A model generated the notes under the pieces. The model was not told the origin of the DNA and did not search any database. It was given only the letters and a program-made list of their open reading frames with translations. From assembly GCF_044891285.1 (NCBI RefSeq), contig NZ_JAUIYO010000013.1:1-64000 (forward strand): a stretch of 64,000 nucleotides of DNA, written 5' to 3'. This DNA is from Pseudobacillus lumedeiriae (GTDB lineage: Bacteria > Bacillota > Bacilli > Bacillales > Domibacillaceae). The position numbers were made by a program, and so were the translations under genes. Positions 53,077 to 61,357 of the stretch are shown here, piece after piece. The stretch's first letter is position 1, and each line of letters starts with the position of its first letter.

Positions 53077-53445
53077 ATGGGACAACTCCACAACAAAGTA
53101 TTTAACTGCGAAAAAGAACTAACTCTTTCCATTATCGGAGGAAAATGGAAAATGCTTATTTTATGGCATCTTGGCAAAGAAGGTACAAAGCGGTTTAACG
53201 AATTGAAGTCTCTCATGCCTGGCATCACCCAAAAAATGCTCGTTAATCAATTGCGGGAACTGGAAAAAGACTTTATTGTTCATCGCGAGGTATATCCGGT
53301 TGTTCCGCCGAAAGTAGAATATTCATTAACAAAACAAGGAAAAAGCCTGCTCCCTATTCTCGAGGTAATGTATGAGTGGGGGAAGAACTATAAGAAAATG
53401 ATTGCAGCTAAAAGGGAAGAAGAAATCAATGAAGCTGTAAAGTAA
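53077..53445 (+). CDS. hxlR: HxlR-type formaldehyde-responsive regulator (copy 2)
   Basis: A 122-residue winged-helix protein, nearly identical to copy 1 from residue 9 on, with Cys11 and Lys13 conserved. The start is ATG 53077, with TAAGGAG 9 bases upstream; ATG 53068 abuts that site. It lies directly upstream of hxlAB, as hxlR does in B. subtilis, where it activates hxlAB under formaldehyde. The differences from copy 1 are in the C-terminal 12 residues and scattered positions, so the duplication is old enough to have diverged at the DNA level. Confidence 0.94.
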   Translation: MGQLHNKVFNCEKELTLSIIGGKWKMLILWHLGKEGTKRFNELKSLMPGITQKMLVNQLRELEKDFIVHREVYPVVPPKVEYSLTKQGKSLLPILEVMYEWGKNYKKMIAAKREEEINEAVK

Positions 53446-53562
53446 ACATCAAAAATTGAAAACGCTCTCTTTCTATAGTGCTCGTTTCCCCTCTCTTCGA
53501 AAGATAAACACTTTCAATCAGGTGAAGGGCCTATTATCTGAAACAACCCGTATTACTAAAAG

Positions 53563-53612
53563 TAAAAACCATGTACAACGCTTTTATAAAGTCGTCGCAC
53601 ATGGTTTTTATA
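53563..53612 (+). terminator. Terminator of hxlR2
   Basis: TAAAAACCATGT pairs with ACATGGTTTTTA over a 24-base loop that could itself fold; T-run at the end. Confidence 0.7.
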
Positions 53613-53678
53613 TACATCCGTCGTTTTACTTACTGCCAGTTAAGGAGCTTCATGCCTTCGCCAGCCCCTTATTTCCCT

Positions 53679-53723
53679 CATAGTATACTTTTTGTTACTA
53701 TATGATATTAAAGTGCGTACTTC
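53679..53723. promoter_or_regulatory. Predicted HxlR operator before hxlA
   Basis: Read toward hxlA: ATAGTATACTTTTTGTTACT then ATATGAT, then AAAGTGCGTACTT. It aligns with the zwf-side operator with few mismatches. It ends at 53722, 81 bases before ATG 53804; on the zwf side the gap is 80 bases. Same orientation relative to each structural gene. Confidence 0.8.
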
Positions 53724-53803
53724 TTTTTTTAAAAGATACATACTAGAATAGATTATAGATTCACCAATCAAATTATAAAAACACTCGGGGAGGAATTTTA
53801 ATC

Positions 53804-54445
53804 ATGGAACTTCAATTAGCGTTAGACCTTGTAAATACTGAAGAAGCAATTAAATTAGTGGAAGAAGTTAAAGACCACATCGATATCGTAGAAATCGGTA
53901 CACCGATCATTAAAATTGAAGGCCTTAAAGCAGTAAAAGCTATTAAAGATGCTTTCCCTCAATTACAAGTATTAGCTGACATGAAAACAATGGATGCAGC
54001 TGGTTACGAAGTTTTAAAAGCTGCTGAACACGGCGCTGATATCGTTACAATTCTTGCTGCTGCTGAAGATGAGTCTATCAAAGGTGCAGTTGCAGAAGCG
54101 AAAAACCAAGGTAAAAAAATCCTTATCGATTTAATCGCTGTTAAAGATATCGCAAAACGTGCTCAAGAAGTAGACGAAATGGGCGTAGACTATATCTGTG
54201 TACATACAGGTTACGACCTACAAGCTAAAGGCCAAAACTCATTCCAAGACCTTGAAACAATCAAAGGTGTTGTGAAAAACGCAAAAACTGCTATCGCAGG
54301 CGGAATTAAATTAGAAACACTTCCAGAAGTAATTAAATCTCAACCTGACCTTGTAATCGTTGGCGGCGGAATCGCTGGTCAAGAAGACAAAAAAGCTGCT
54401 GCTGCTAAATTCGAAGCGCTAATTAAAGAAGCAACTCACGCATAA
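53804..54445 (+). CDS. hxlA: 3-hexulose-6-phosphate synthase
   Basis: Condenses formaldehyde with ribulose-5-phosphate to hexulose-6-phosphate; first enzyme of the RuMP pathway. 213 residues in an orotidine-decarboxylase-type barrel: QLALDLVNTEEA, VEIGTPIIKIEG, DMKTMDAAGYEV and AGGIKLETLP. The ribosome site GGGGAGGA is good. Codon use (many GAA, AAA, GCT, CTT) looks tuned for high expression compared with neighbours. It precedes hxlB by 18 bases. It is the sink for formaldehyde released by sarcosine oxidase and supplies detoxification in general. Confidence 0.97.
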   Translation: MELQLALDLVNTEEAIKLVEEVKDHIDIVEIGTPIIKIEGLKAVKAIKDAFPQLQVLADMKTMDAAGYEVLKAAEHGADIVTILAAAEDESIKGAVAEAKNQGKKILIDLIAVKDIAKRAQEVDEMGVDYICVHTGYDLQAKGQNSFQDLETIKGVVKNAKTAIAGGIKLETLPEVIKSQPDLVIVGGGIAGQEDKKAAAAKFEALIKEATHA

Positions 54446-54463
54446 GAAAGGTAATTACCTATT

Positions 54464-55021
54464 ATGCAAACGACTGAATACTTAAATGAAGTCATTAAAG
54501 AACTTAGTCAAACAGTTGCCCAAATAGCTGACGAAGATGCTGAAAAGCTAGTCAACCATATCTACGAAGCTAAGAAAGTGTTTGTAGCTGGAGCAGGCCG
54601 TTCCGGATTTATGGCTAAATCTTTTGCTATGCGAATGATGCATATGGGATTAGATGCCTATGTAGTGGGGGAAACCGTCACTGCTAACTTTGAAAAAGAC
54701 GATATTTTAATCGTCGGATCCGGATCGGGCGAAACCAAAGGCTTAGTTTCCATGGTTGAGAAAGCAAAAAGCATCGGCGGAACAGTAGCAGCGATCACGA
54801 CTGCCCCTCATTCAACAATTGGAGAATTAGCGGATATTGTCGTTAAACTGCCAGGTGCGCCTAAAGATCAGTCTCAAAGTGATTATAAGACGATCCAGCC
54901 AATGGGTTCTCTCTTTGAACAAACGCTTTTACTTTTCTATGATGCGGTTATTTTAAGATTTATGGAGAAAAAAGGGCTAAACTCTCATACAATGTATGGC
55001 AAACATGCCAACCTTGAGTAG
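54464..55021 (+). CDS. hxlB: 6-phospho-3-hexuloisomerase
   Basis: Isomerises hexulose-6-phosphate to fructose-6-phosphate. The 185-residue SIS-domain enzyme has VAGAGRSGFMAKSFAMRMMH and LIVGSGSGETKGLV at the sugar-phosphate site and the C-terminal HTMYGKHANLE, like B. subtilis HxlB. Its product enters pgi-zwf-gnd (23982-28456) to close the dissimilatory cycle. Confidence 0.97.
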   Translation: MQTTEYLNEVIKELSQTVAQIADEDAEKLVNHIYEAKKVFVAGAGRSGFMAKSFAMRMMHMGLDAYVVGETVTANFEKDDILIVGSGSGETKGLVSMVEKAKSIGGTVAAITTAPHSTIGELADIVVKLPGAPKDQSQSDYKTIQPMGSLFEQTLLLFYDAVILRFMEKKGLNSHTMYGKHANLE

Positions 55022-55110
55022 AAAACGGTCACTTTGATTGTCACTGGTTCGGGTTCAAATAATCTCTCTCCTTTGACTATTTAGCTTGAGCTTATAAATA
55101 ACAATCACTA

Positions 55111-55150
55111 GACAATCCAGATACGCCCCCTTTCAAGTATCTGGATTGTC
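55111..55150. repeat. Inverted repeat after hxlB
   Basis: GACAATCCAGATA and TATCTGGATTGTC form a 13-bp perfect palindrome with a 14-base loop. It has no T-run. It is possibly a stabiliser or part of a two-hairpin terminator with the next hairpin. Confidence 0.6.
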
Positions 55151-55214
55151 AATTGGCCATCAGCCTGTAATAAATCCAATTGTATCGTATACAAGCTAGC
55201 TGAAAATGCTTATG

Positions 55215-55250
55215 GAAAGAGTCCCACTCAAGTTGAGTGGGACTCTTTCT
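55215..55250 (+). terminator. Terminator between hxlB and the M20 gene
   Basis: GAAAGAGTCCCACTCAA and TTGAGTGGGACTCTTTC are perfectly complementary; both flanks suit convergent genes. Confidence 0.8.
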
Positions 55251-55311
55251 GTTGAGCGCCAGAGGTGACATTTAATGAGCTGCTCCTTCCACCTCCGACA
55301 AAATAGCGATT

Positions 55312-56481
55312 TCATTTACTGTTGCCTGCATACTCTTTTGATTCCTGCTCGATTAACTTCACTGTAGAAACAGCTAAAACTTTCACACCGTTTTGTAAAG
55401 AATCAAGATTAAAACTCATATTCGGATCGTGCAAACCAGGATACAAGTCTGTTCCAAGCCCAACCATTGTCGCTTGGATATGAGGGAACGAATGGTGATA
55501 AAAATGAAAGTCTTCTCCACCTGGCGTGACAGGCGGTGCAGCGAGTGCATTCTCTCCAAGAGCAGCAACAATGGCTTCTGTTACGATCCCTTCCATTTTC
55601 TTATTAGGTTCCGCCGCCACCATGGCAGCAAGCTCCTCTACCTTCACTTGCGCCCCATTTGCAGCTCCCGCAGTAAGAACAGCATGTTTCACCTGAGGAA
55701 CGAGCTGCTGAAGCACTTCGTTATTTTGCGCCCGAATATCTATTCCAAATTCCGCATATCCAGGGATAATATTCATATTGTTCCCTCCCGCCTGAACCAT
55801 CGTCACTTTCGCAGAGGCGGATACAGTTGGATCAATTTTGACAGCGTTCACAGCTTGAATAATAGCGCCGAGTGAGTCAGCTGCATTAATACCTAAGTTC
55901 GGCCTTGCACCATGAGCTTGCCTTCCTTCAACTTTTCCTTTCAGCAATGTTGTTGCCCCATGGTAAATAGCTGGTGATGCCTCTCCAAATGACAGCTCTT
56001 GAATAGGACGCACATGAAGCCCCAGCAAATATTCCACGTCATCCATCACGCCCTTGTCAATAAGCGCCTGAGCTCCTTTTCCAGATTCCTCTGCAGGTTG
56101 AAAAATAATCTTTATGAGCCCTTTTGGAGAAAACCCCACTTTCTTCAGACAAGCAATTGTATACAAGAGGATGGTCATATGTGCATCGTGGCCGCAAGAA
56201 TGATTGGCTTTCCATTCACCGTCAACAATTTGCCATAGAGCATCAATATCTGCCCTTAACCCAATCACACATCCCTCTTCTTTGTTCCCCCAATAGCCTA
56301 TGACTCCTGTGTGATCTTCAAACGTTTGAAATGGAATATCTAAAAGCTTTAATTGCTGACACAAGTACTCTGTTGTCTTCTCTTCTTTCCAGCTAACTTC
56401 AGCATTGGCATGCAAATGATCATACGTTGACCTTATAGATGCTTTATTTTCATCCACCCAATGTTTAATTTTTTCAATCAT
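55312..56481 (-). CDS. M20 amidohydrolase, probable N-succinylamino-acid desuccinylase
   Basis: A 389-residue M20D enzyme. Metal ligands: the Cys/His pair in NHSCGHDAHM and the catalytic Glu in FQPAEESGKGAQALIDKG; a His in the lid is in GRQAHGARP. ATG 56481 overlaps the GNAT gene's end by 8 bases, a coupled start. It is the third gene of racemase-GNAT-M20. In Geobacillus the equivalent enzyme removes succinyl from L-amino acids after racemisation of the succinylated D-form. The specificity is inferred from that context. Confidence 0.82.
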   Translation of the reverse strand: MIEKIKHWVDENKASIRSTYDHLHANAEVSWKEEKTTEYLCQQLKLLDIPFQTFEDHTGVIGYWGNKEEGCVIGLRADIDALWQIVDGEWKANHSCGHDAHMTILLYTIACLKKVGFSPKGLIKIIFQPAEESGKGAQALIDKGVMDDVEYLLGLHVRPIQELSFGEASPAIYHGATTLLKGKVEGRQAHGARPNLGINAADSLGAIIQAVNAVKIDPTVSASAKVTMVQAGGNNMNIIPGYAEFGIDIRAQNNEVLQQLVPQVKHAVLTAGAANGAQVKVEELAAMVAAEPNKKMEGIVTEAIVAALGENALAAPPVTPGGEDFHFYHHSFPHIQATMVGLGTDLYPGLHDPNMSFNLDSLQNGVKVLAVSTVKLIEQESKEYAGNSK

Positions 56482-57316
56482 AGATATCGGCCTTCTTCTC
56501 ATTTTCAATGACGTAATAGTGAACAGATTGGCTGCTGTTTCTAATGATTCCTGTTACCTTATAACCTTTTGACAGCCATTCTGTTATATGGTTTCTTAAT
56601 TCATATCTCCATTTTTTTGCTATTTCTATATCTACTTGTTTCAAGTGATGAATATCGGCTGGAACGGGGATCAAATAACCATCTTCACCGCTGACTATGT
56701 TGACATTTAATGGGACAGGCAGCTCGTGATGCTCTTCATAATTGAAAAGCAGGGAATAATTCTTCTCTGCAGTTTCGCTATGGAGCGTTCCTGCCAGTGC
56801 TTTCTCCACTCTCTGGGAACAAATATCCCATTCAGCTAAAAAGCGGTCAGAAGGCAAGCCTTTATTGAGCTTATCATTCATTTCACCATAATAAGAAGGA
56901 ATATAAGTGTTTACATAGGCCCCAAGCTTATTGAGATTAAAATGGGAGTTTCTCGCTTGTAATGGATCGAATGTCCACATAATCTTTTTATATCCATATT
57001 GCATCGCCCATTCCCGCTGCTTTAACTTTAGCTTTGAGCCAATTCCTGCATTTTGATAGTTTGGATGAACAGCTGCCATATGTGAATATAAGTACACGTC
57101 CTGATTATGATAACCTGGAAAACTATATAAACCCCCAACTAATTGATCCTGATGAAAAGCACCCAAAAGAAGACCGCCGTGGTGAGACGCAGCAATCAGC
57201 TGGGTAATTGGAACGGCTGACCCCCTGCCCCAAATTTCTTCTTGAAAGGAAACCATCTCTTGAATGTCCTTCAACTCTTCCAACTGCTTGCAAATGATCG
57301 ATTCTGTCGTACTCAT
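56474..57316 (-). CDS. GNAT acyltransferase, probable N-succinyltransferase for D-amino acids
   Basis: A 280-residue GNAT enzyme. The acyl-CoA loop is in VHPNYQNAGIGSKLKLKQ (Q/R-x-x-G-x-G/A), with SLHMAAVHP-like strand 4 just before it. It starts with ATG 57316 after GGGG. Located between the racemase and the M20 enzyme, it fits the succinyltransferase of the N-succinylamino-acid racemase pathway described in Geobacillus (a CoA-dependent enzyme prefers D-amino acids). The assignment to succinyl-CoA is by context, not by motif. Confidence 0.78.
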   Translation of the reverse strand: MSTTESIICKQLEELKDIQEMVSFQEEIWGRGSAVPITQLIAASHHGGLLLGAFHQDQLVGGLYSFPGYHNQDVYLYSHMAAVHPNYQNAGIGSKLKLKQREWAMQYGYKKIMWTFDPLQARNSHFNLNKLGAYVNTYIPSYYGEMNDKLNKGLPSDRFLAEWDICSQRVEKALAGTLHSETAEKNYSLLFNYEEHHELPVPLNVNIVSGEDGYLIPVPADIHHLKQVDIEIAKKWRYELRNHITEWLSKGYKVTGIIRNSSQSVHYYVIENEKKADIYD

Positions 57317-57356
57317 TTCTTATCCCCCTTGCAGCTTCATATAATCCTTCCTATAT

Positions 57357-58487
57357 TTATATAAACGATGACTTTTTCTTAGTGAACACTTTCTCCTTCA
57401 CTGCTAGGCGGTTGATCAGCTCATTATTCACATCAAAACCAATGCCTGGCTTTGTCGGCACTTCAATGATACCTGGTTTCAATAGCGTCACTTCCGGCAG
57501 AATAATATCCTCATGGAAATATCGGCTGGAAGCAGAGGTATCTCCCGGAATTGTGAAATTGCTTAATGAAGCAAGCGCGATGTTGTGGGCTCTGCCGATT
57601 CCCGCTTCTAACATGCCGCCGCACCATACGGGCACTTGTTTTTCTTGACATAAGTCGTGAATCTTTTTAGCTTCTGTTAAGCCGCCGACTCTTCCCGTCT
57701 TAATGTTAATGATTTTACATGCATTGATTTCAAGAGCCTTTCTAGTATCTTCTGCAGAATGGATACTTTCATCCAAACAAATAGGTGTAGCTATTTCTGC
57801 CTGCAATGTTGCATGATCAATGATATCATCATAGGCTAACGGCTGCTCAATCATCATTAAACTAAACATATCCAGTTCTTTCAAAAGCTTCATGTCATCG
57901 AGAGTATACGCAGAATTGGCATCGGCCATAAGCGGAATCTGTTCTCCGAAACGTTTTCGAATAGCCGTTAAAGGCTTGATGTCCCAGCCTGGCTTAATTT
58001 TGACTTTGATCTTTTTATATCCCTCTTCTAAGAACCCCTCTACTTTCTGCAGCAAAGCTTCTATGCTGTCTTCTATGCCAATACTCACACCTACTTCAAT
58101 CTCCTTGCGGCTGCCGCCTAATGCTGTAGCAAGTGTCTGTCCTTTTTGTTTGCTGTAGAGATCCCAGACAGCCATTTCAAGGGCTGCTTTCGCCATTGGA
58201 TTTCTGCGTATATACGAAAACATGTCTGAAACATCCTTTGGTTCCTGAACCTCTCTTTCAAGAAGCTCTGGGATTAAAAATGTTTCAAGCATGTACCAGA
58301 CTGTATCCGTTGTTTCTTCATTAGCAATCGGGAACGGCAGTGCTACACTTTCAGCAACCCCCACTTCATCATCACTAAACACCCTGACGATGATAATATC
58401 CTTCGCTTTTATTGCCCCAAAACTAGTGATAAACGGTGCTTTTAGTGGAATTTTTATTCGCTGCATTTGAATTTGATTAATATCCAT
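57357..58487 (-). CDS. N-succinylamino-acid racemase / o-succinylbenzoate synthase family
   Basis: A 376-residue enolase-superfamily protein of the MenC/NSAR subgroup. The Lys-x-Lys motif is in KIKVKIKPGW; metal ligands are Asp in LMADANSAYT, Glu in IEQPLAYDD and Asp in CLDESIH, and the second Lys is in NIKTGRVGG. Motifs cannot separate MenC from the racemase. The neighbours (GNAT, M20) argue for the racemase role, and no menaquinone genes lie near. It is the first gene of the cluster and has a Lys-rich tail. Confidence 0.88.
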   Translation of the reverse strand: MDINQIQMQRIKIPLKAPFITSFGAIKAKDIIIVRVFSDDEVGVAESVALPFPIANEETTDTVWYMLETFLIPELLEREVQEPKDVSDMFSYIRRNPMAKAALEMAVWDLYSKQKGQTLATALGGSRKEIEVGVSIGIEDSIEALLQKVEGFLEEGYKKIKVKIKPGWDIKPLTAIRKRFGEQIPLMADANSAYTLDDMKLLKELDMFSLMMIEQPLAYDDIIDHATLQAEIATPICLDESIHSAEDTRKALEINACKIINIKTGRVGGLTEAKKIHDLCQEKQVPVWCGGMLEAGIGRAHNIALASLSNFTIPGDTSASSRYFHEDIILPEVTLLKPGIIEVPTKPGIGFDVNNELINRLAVKEKVFTKKKSSFI

Positions 58488-58557
58488 ACAAACACACCCC
58501 TTTATTATTTTTCCAATAACGTGTTACTGTTCCATTTTTTTCATTCTATCACAAAAT

Positions 58558-58607
58558 GAAAGCTTTCCCATTCTGATATCTTGGATACCAGACTGGAAAA
58601 GCTTTCT
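58558..58607 (-). terminator. Terminator of the NhaC/YuiF-like transporter
   Basis: GAAAGCTTTCCCATTCTG pairs imperfectly with CAGACTGGAAAAGCTTTC; the flanks are T-rich. It separates the transporter from the racemase cluster. Confidence 0.7.
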
Positions 58608-58654
58608 CTTCACTTTTTATTTCTCATTATTATCTTAGCTGAAATGCTCTATTA

Positions 58655-59977
58655 TTAGAGAACAAGAGCAGCAATCATACCAAAGATAAACAACGGAATA
58701 TTGTAGTGCATGAAAGTAGGCACACACGTATCCCAAATGTGATTGTGCTTTCCATCAGCATTCAATCCCATTGTTGGACCAATTGTACTGTCTGAAGCAG
58801 GTGATCCAGCATCTCCTAGAGCACTCGCTGTTCCAATCAGTGCTGCCGTTGCTAACGGCGAAAAACCGACTGCAAGACATAGAGGAACGTATACTGCTGT
58901 TAAAATAGGAATCGTACCAAAAGAAGAACCAATTCCCATTGTTACTAACAAGCCGATCGCTAGAATCGTGAAAGCGGCCACTAGTTTGCTATCACCGATA
59001 AAACCATTTGTAAGCGTAACCATTTCTTTGATGGCGCCAGTATCCTTTAGAATAGTTGCATATCCCGCTGCAATCAACATAATAAAGGCCATAGCCCCCA
59101 TCATTTTCATACCATCATCAATGACTTCGTCTCCTTTAAGAAATGGAACAACCCGTCCTAAGAACATAACTATAATTCCTGCAAGCGCTCCCAAAGCAAG
59201 GGAATGAGTAATCACTTGAATCACAAGTGCGATCAAAATAGCTACTACTGTCATTCCGTGCTGCTTGTTGAAAGGAATATGTTCTGCTGCAGCTGAAATT
59301 TCTGCCGAAGCCTGTGAATGCGCCAGCTCATCTGCTGATACTCCTACTGTTTCTTTTGGCTTACGATACGTGATAAAGACGGCAATCAATAATCCAACGA
59401 CCATTGCTAAACCTGGAAGAAGCATGGCAACAGCAACTTGGCTGACCGCGATGTTCATTCCGCTCGCTTTCATCTCAGTCGCGATAATCTGGTGGAACAT
59501 AAGTCCATATCCCGCAGGAATAACGATATATGGTGCTTTCAATCCGAATGTTAAGGCAGTCGCTACACCTCGTCGGTCAACTTTCATACTGTCGAAAAGG
59601 TGCAACAAAGGTGGAATCAAAATTGGAATAAAGGCAATATGCACTGGAACTAAGTTTTGTGAAAAACAAGAGATCCCTGCGATCGTTAACAAAATAAATC
59701 CGCGTCTGCCTTTCATGAATTTCAATAGTTTATTAACTAATATTCCAGTAATCCCTGAATATTTAATCGCTACTGCAAAAATCCCCAGCAATACAATACT
59801 TATCGCAGTTTCAGCTTGTCCACCCATTCCTCCGATAAGCATACTTGTCGCATCCAAAATAGAAAGCCCTTCAATCATACCGGCAGTGATCGCTGCGAGT
59901 AAAATACTTATTAACACGTTTACCCGAAGCATACTTAATACGATCATAAGTAATACAGATACAAGAACAGCAGTCAT
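58655..59977 (-). CDS. NhaC/YuiF-type amino-acid or Na+/H+ transporter
   Basis: A 440-residue protein with about eleven or twelve membrane helices, similar to B. subtilis YuiF and other Na+/H+-antiporter-superfamily members. Typical are SCFSQNLVPVHIAFIPILI, LIAAGYATILKDTGAI and GSASALGDAGSPASDSTIGP near the C-terminus. Recent work assigns amino-acid uptake to close relatives. Beside the racemase cluster it may import D- or other amino acids (inference). It is separated from the AraC/2-hydroxyacid dehydrogenase pair by 370 bp. Confidence 0.8.
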   Translation of the reverse strand: MTAVLVSVLLMIVLSMLRVNVLISILLAAITAGMIEGLSILDATSMLIGGMGGQAETAISIVLLGIFAVAIKYSGITGILVNKLLKFMKGRRGFILLTIAGISCFSQNLVPVHIAFIPILIPPLLHLFDSMKVDRRGVATALTFGLKAPYIVIPAGYGLMFHQIIATEMKASGMNIAVSQVAVAMLLPGLAMVVGLLIAVFITYRKPKETVGVSADELAHSQASAEISAAAEHIPFNKQHGMTVVAILIALVIQVITHSLALGALAGIIVMFLGRVVPFLKGDEVIDDGMKMMGAMAFIMLIAAGYATILKDTGAIKEMVTLTNGFIGDSKLVAAFTILAIGLLVTMGIGSSFGTIPILTAVYVPLCLAVGFSPLATAALIGTASALGDAGSPASDSTIGPTMGLNADGKHNHIWDTCVPTFMHYNIPLFIFGMIAALVL

Positions 59978-60347
59978 TAATTATCCTTCCCCCTTTGGTC
60001 ATCAAGGTAACAAAAAAATTCTCCCCATCCGTTTAAATCTTTGTACCTATGGAATGTATACTATTTTTTCAAATCACCCCTTTCTCTGTTTAAAATATTT
60101 CGAATATTTATAATAGTAACCCATCTAACAGGCTTAGATAAATGCTTATTTTTATGAATTACAATACTTTTTTAACTTCAAAAATTACTTTTTAAGACAT
60201 TTGCTTCATTAATATAAATATCACTCTTTATAATAAGTTTATTCTCTGGATTTTACCCCCAAATAGGTAAAAGTTCCCAAAGTGAAGTGTTTAACCACCT
60301 CATTCTGAGAACCTCCTTATATATGTTAAATTAATCATATAAATAAG
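59978..60347. other. Intergenic region
   Basis: 370 bp, strongly AT-rich, between the transporter and the 2-hydroxyacid dehydrogenase. No gene, repeat or strong hairpin was found. It should contain the transporter promoter. Confidence 0.4.
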
Positions 60348-61334
60348 TTACATATTTACCTTCTCTTGTTTTAAGGCAGAATTTAACGCCTTTCCTTGAA
60401 TGCCTTCGACAATCACCTGGCACGTTCTTTCTCTCAGCTCAACGAGTGACTCCTCCGACACGTATGAGGCATGCGGTGTAATGATGACTTCATCCATCTT
60501 CAGCAGCGGATGATCTCGTTCAGGAGGTTCCTTTTCTAAAACATCAAGACCCGCTCCAGCAAGGTGGCCTTCCTGTATCAATTTTTGCAGTGCTTCTTCA
60601 TTTACTACACCGCCGCGGCATGTATTAATGATAAATGATCCTTTCGGCATCAGTTTAAGGCGTTCATAATTCAGCAGATTATTTGTTTCCTCGTTCAACG
60701 GGACATGCAAACTAAGAACATTGGATAATTGCATGAGTTCCGTTAACGATACGGGTGTCACTCCGTACATATCAAAGATTTCATCAAACACATACTCATC
60801 ATGAGCTAAAAGACGCACACCAAATGGCTTCAGCTTGGCAGCTACCATTCGGGCAATCCGTCCAAATCCAAGAAGCCCGATCGTTTTTTCACTAAAACGG
60901 TGGATTGGCTGTGTATCAAGGGGATCCCATTTTCCATCTCTGACTTTGTGATGATAGGAAGATAATTGGCGGGTAAGCGCAAACATGAGGGCAATCGTAT
61001 GATCAGAAACTTCTTCCACACAATAATCCGGTACATTTGCAACAGTAATCCCTTTGCGGGCTGCCGCTTCTACATCTACATGGTTATAGCCAACTCCTGG
61101 TACAGCTATGACTTTACACGCTTGGAGTTGGTCAATAAGGTCCTCTCTGCATGGAAAACCTACTTGCACAACTACCCCATCAGCGTAGGGGGCGTATTGC
61201 GGAATATCTTTTTCTAACGTATCTGACTTCGTGATCTTGACCTCAAATCCATGTTGTTGATAAAAATCCTTCTCCAATTGGTGACTACTCCATTCATCGT
61301 CTAAGATCCAGACTATAGGCCTTCGTTTTTTCAC
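60348..61334 (-). CDS. D-isomer-specific 2-hydroxyacid dehydrogenase (CtBP-like)
   Basis: A 328-residue NAD-dependent enzyme. Rossmann site: GLLGFGRIARMVAAKL; catalytic Arg in TCRGGVVNEEAL, Glu in EKEPPERDHP and His in TPHASYVSEES. VGYNH (101-105) resembles the substrate loop of the CtBP/phosphoglycerate-type subgroup. It lies 23 bases after the AraC gene and is probably its regulatory target. A 2-oxo or D-2-hydroxy acid derived from D-amino acids is a plausible substrate (inference). Confidence 0.83.
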   Translation of the reverse strand: MKKRRPIVWILDDEWSSHQLEKDFYQQHGFEVKITKSDTLEKDIPQYAPYADGVVVQVGFPCREDLIDQLQACKVIAVPGVGYNHVDVEAAARKGITVANVPDYCVEEVSDHTIALMFALTRQLSSYHHKVRDGKWDPLDTQPIHRFSEKTIGLLGFGRIARMVAAKLKPFGVRLLAHDEYVFDEIFDMYGVTPVSLTELMQLSNVLSLHVPLNEETNNLLNYERLKLMPKGSFIINTCRGGVVNEEALQKLIQEGHLAGAGLDVLEKEPPERDHPLLKMDEVIITPHASYVSEESLVELRERTCQVIVEGIQGKALNSALKQEKVNM

Positions 61335-61357
61335 TTCATCTCCTCCTAATATTTCAA

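Larger units (their letters stand above)
53446..53803. other. Promoter region of hxlAB
   Basis: Holds a terminator for hxlR2 (53563-53612) and the HxlR operator (53679-53723). The hxlA -10 is probably TAGAAT near 53753 or TACTAGAAT; the -35 is poor, as expected for an activated promoter. Confidence 0.5.

Noticed and set aside
57357..58487. Annotation as menC (o-succinylbenzoate synthase)
   Set aside because: Motifs fit both activities, but the coupled GNAT and M20 genes favour the racemase pathway and no menaquinone genes are near.
59265..60113. Open frame of 282 codons on the plus strand opposite the transporter
   Set aside because: It lies fully antisense to a clear NhaC/YuiF-type gene, has no ribosome site and its composition mirrors the codons of the real gene.
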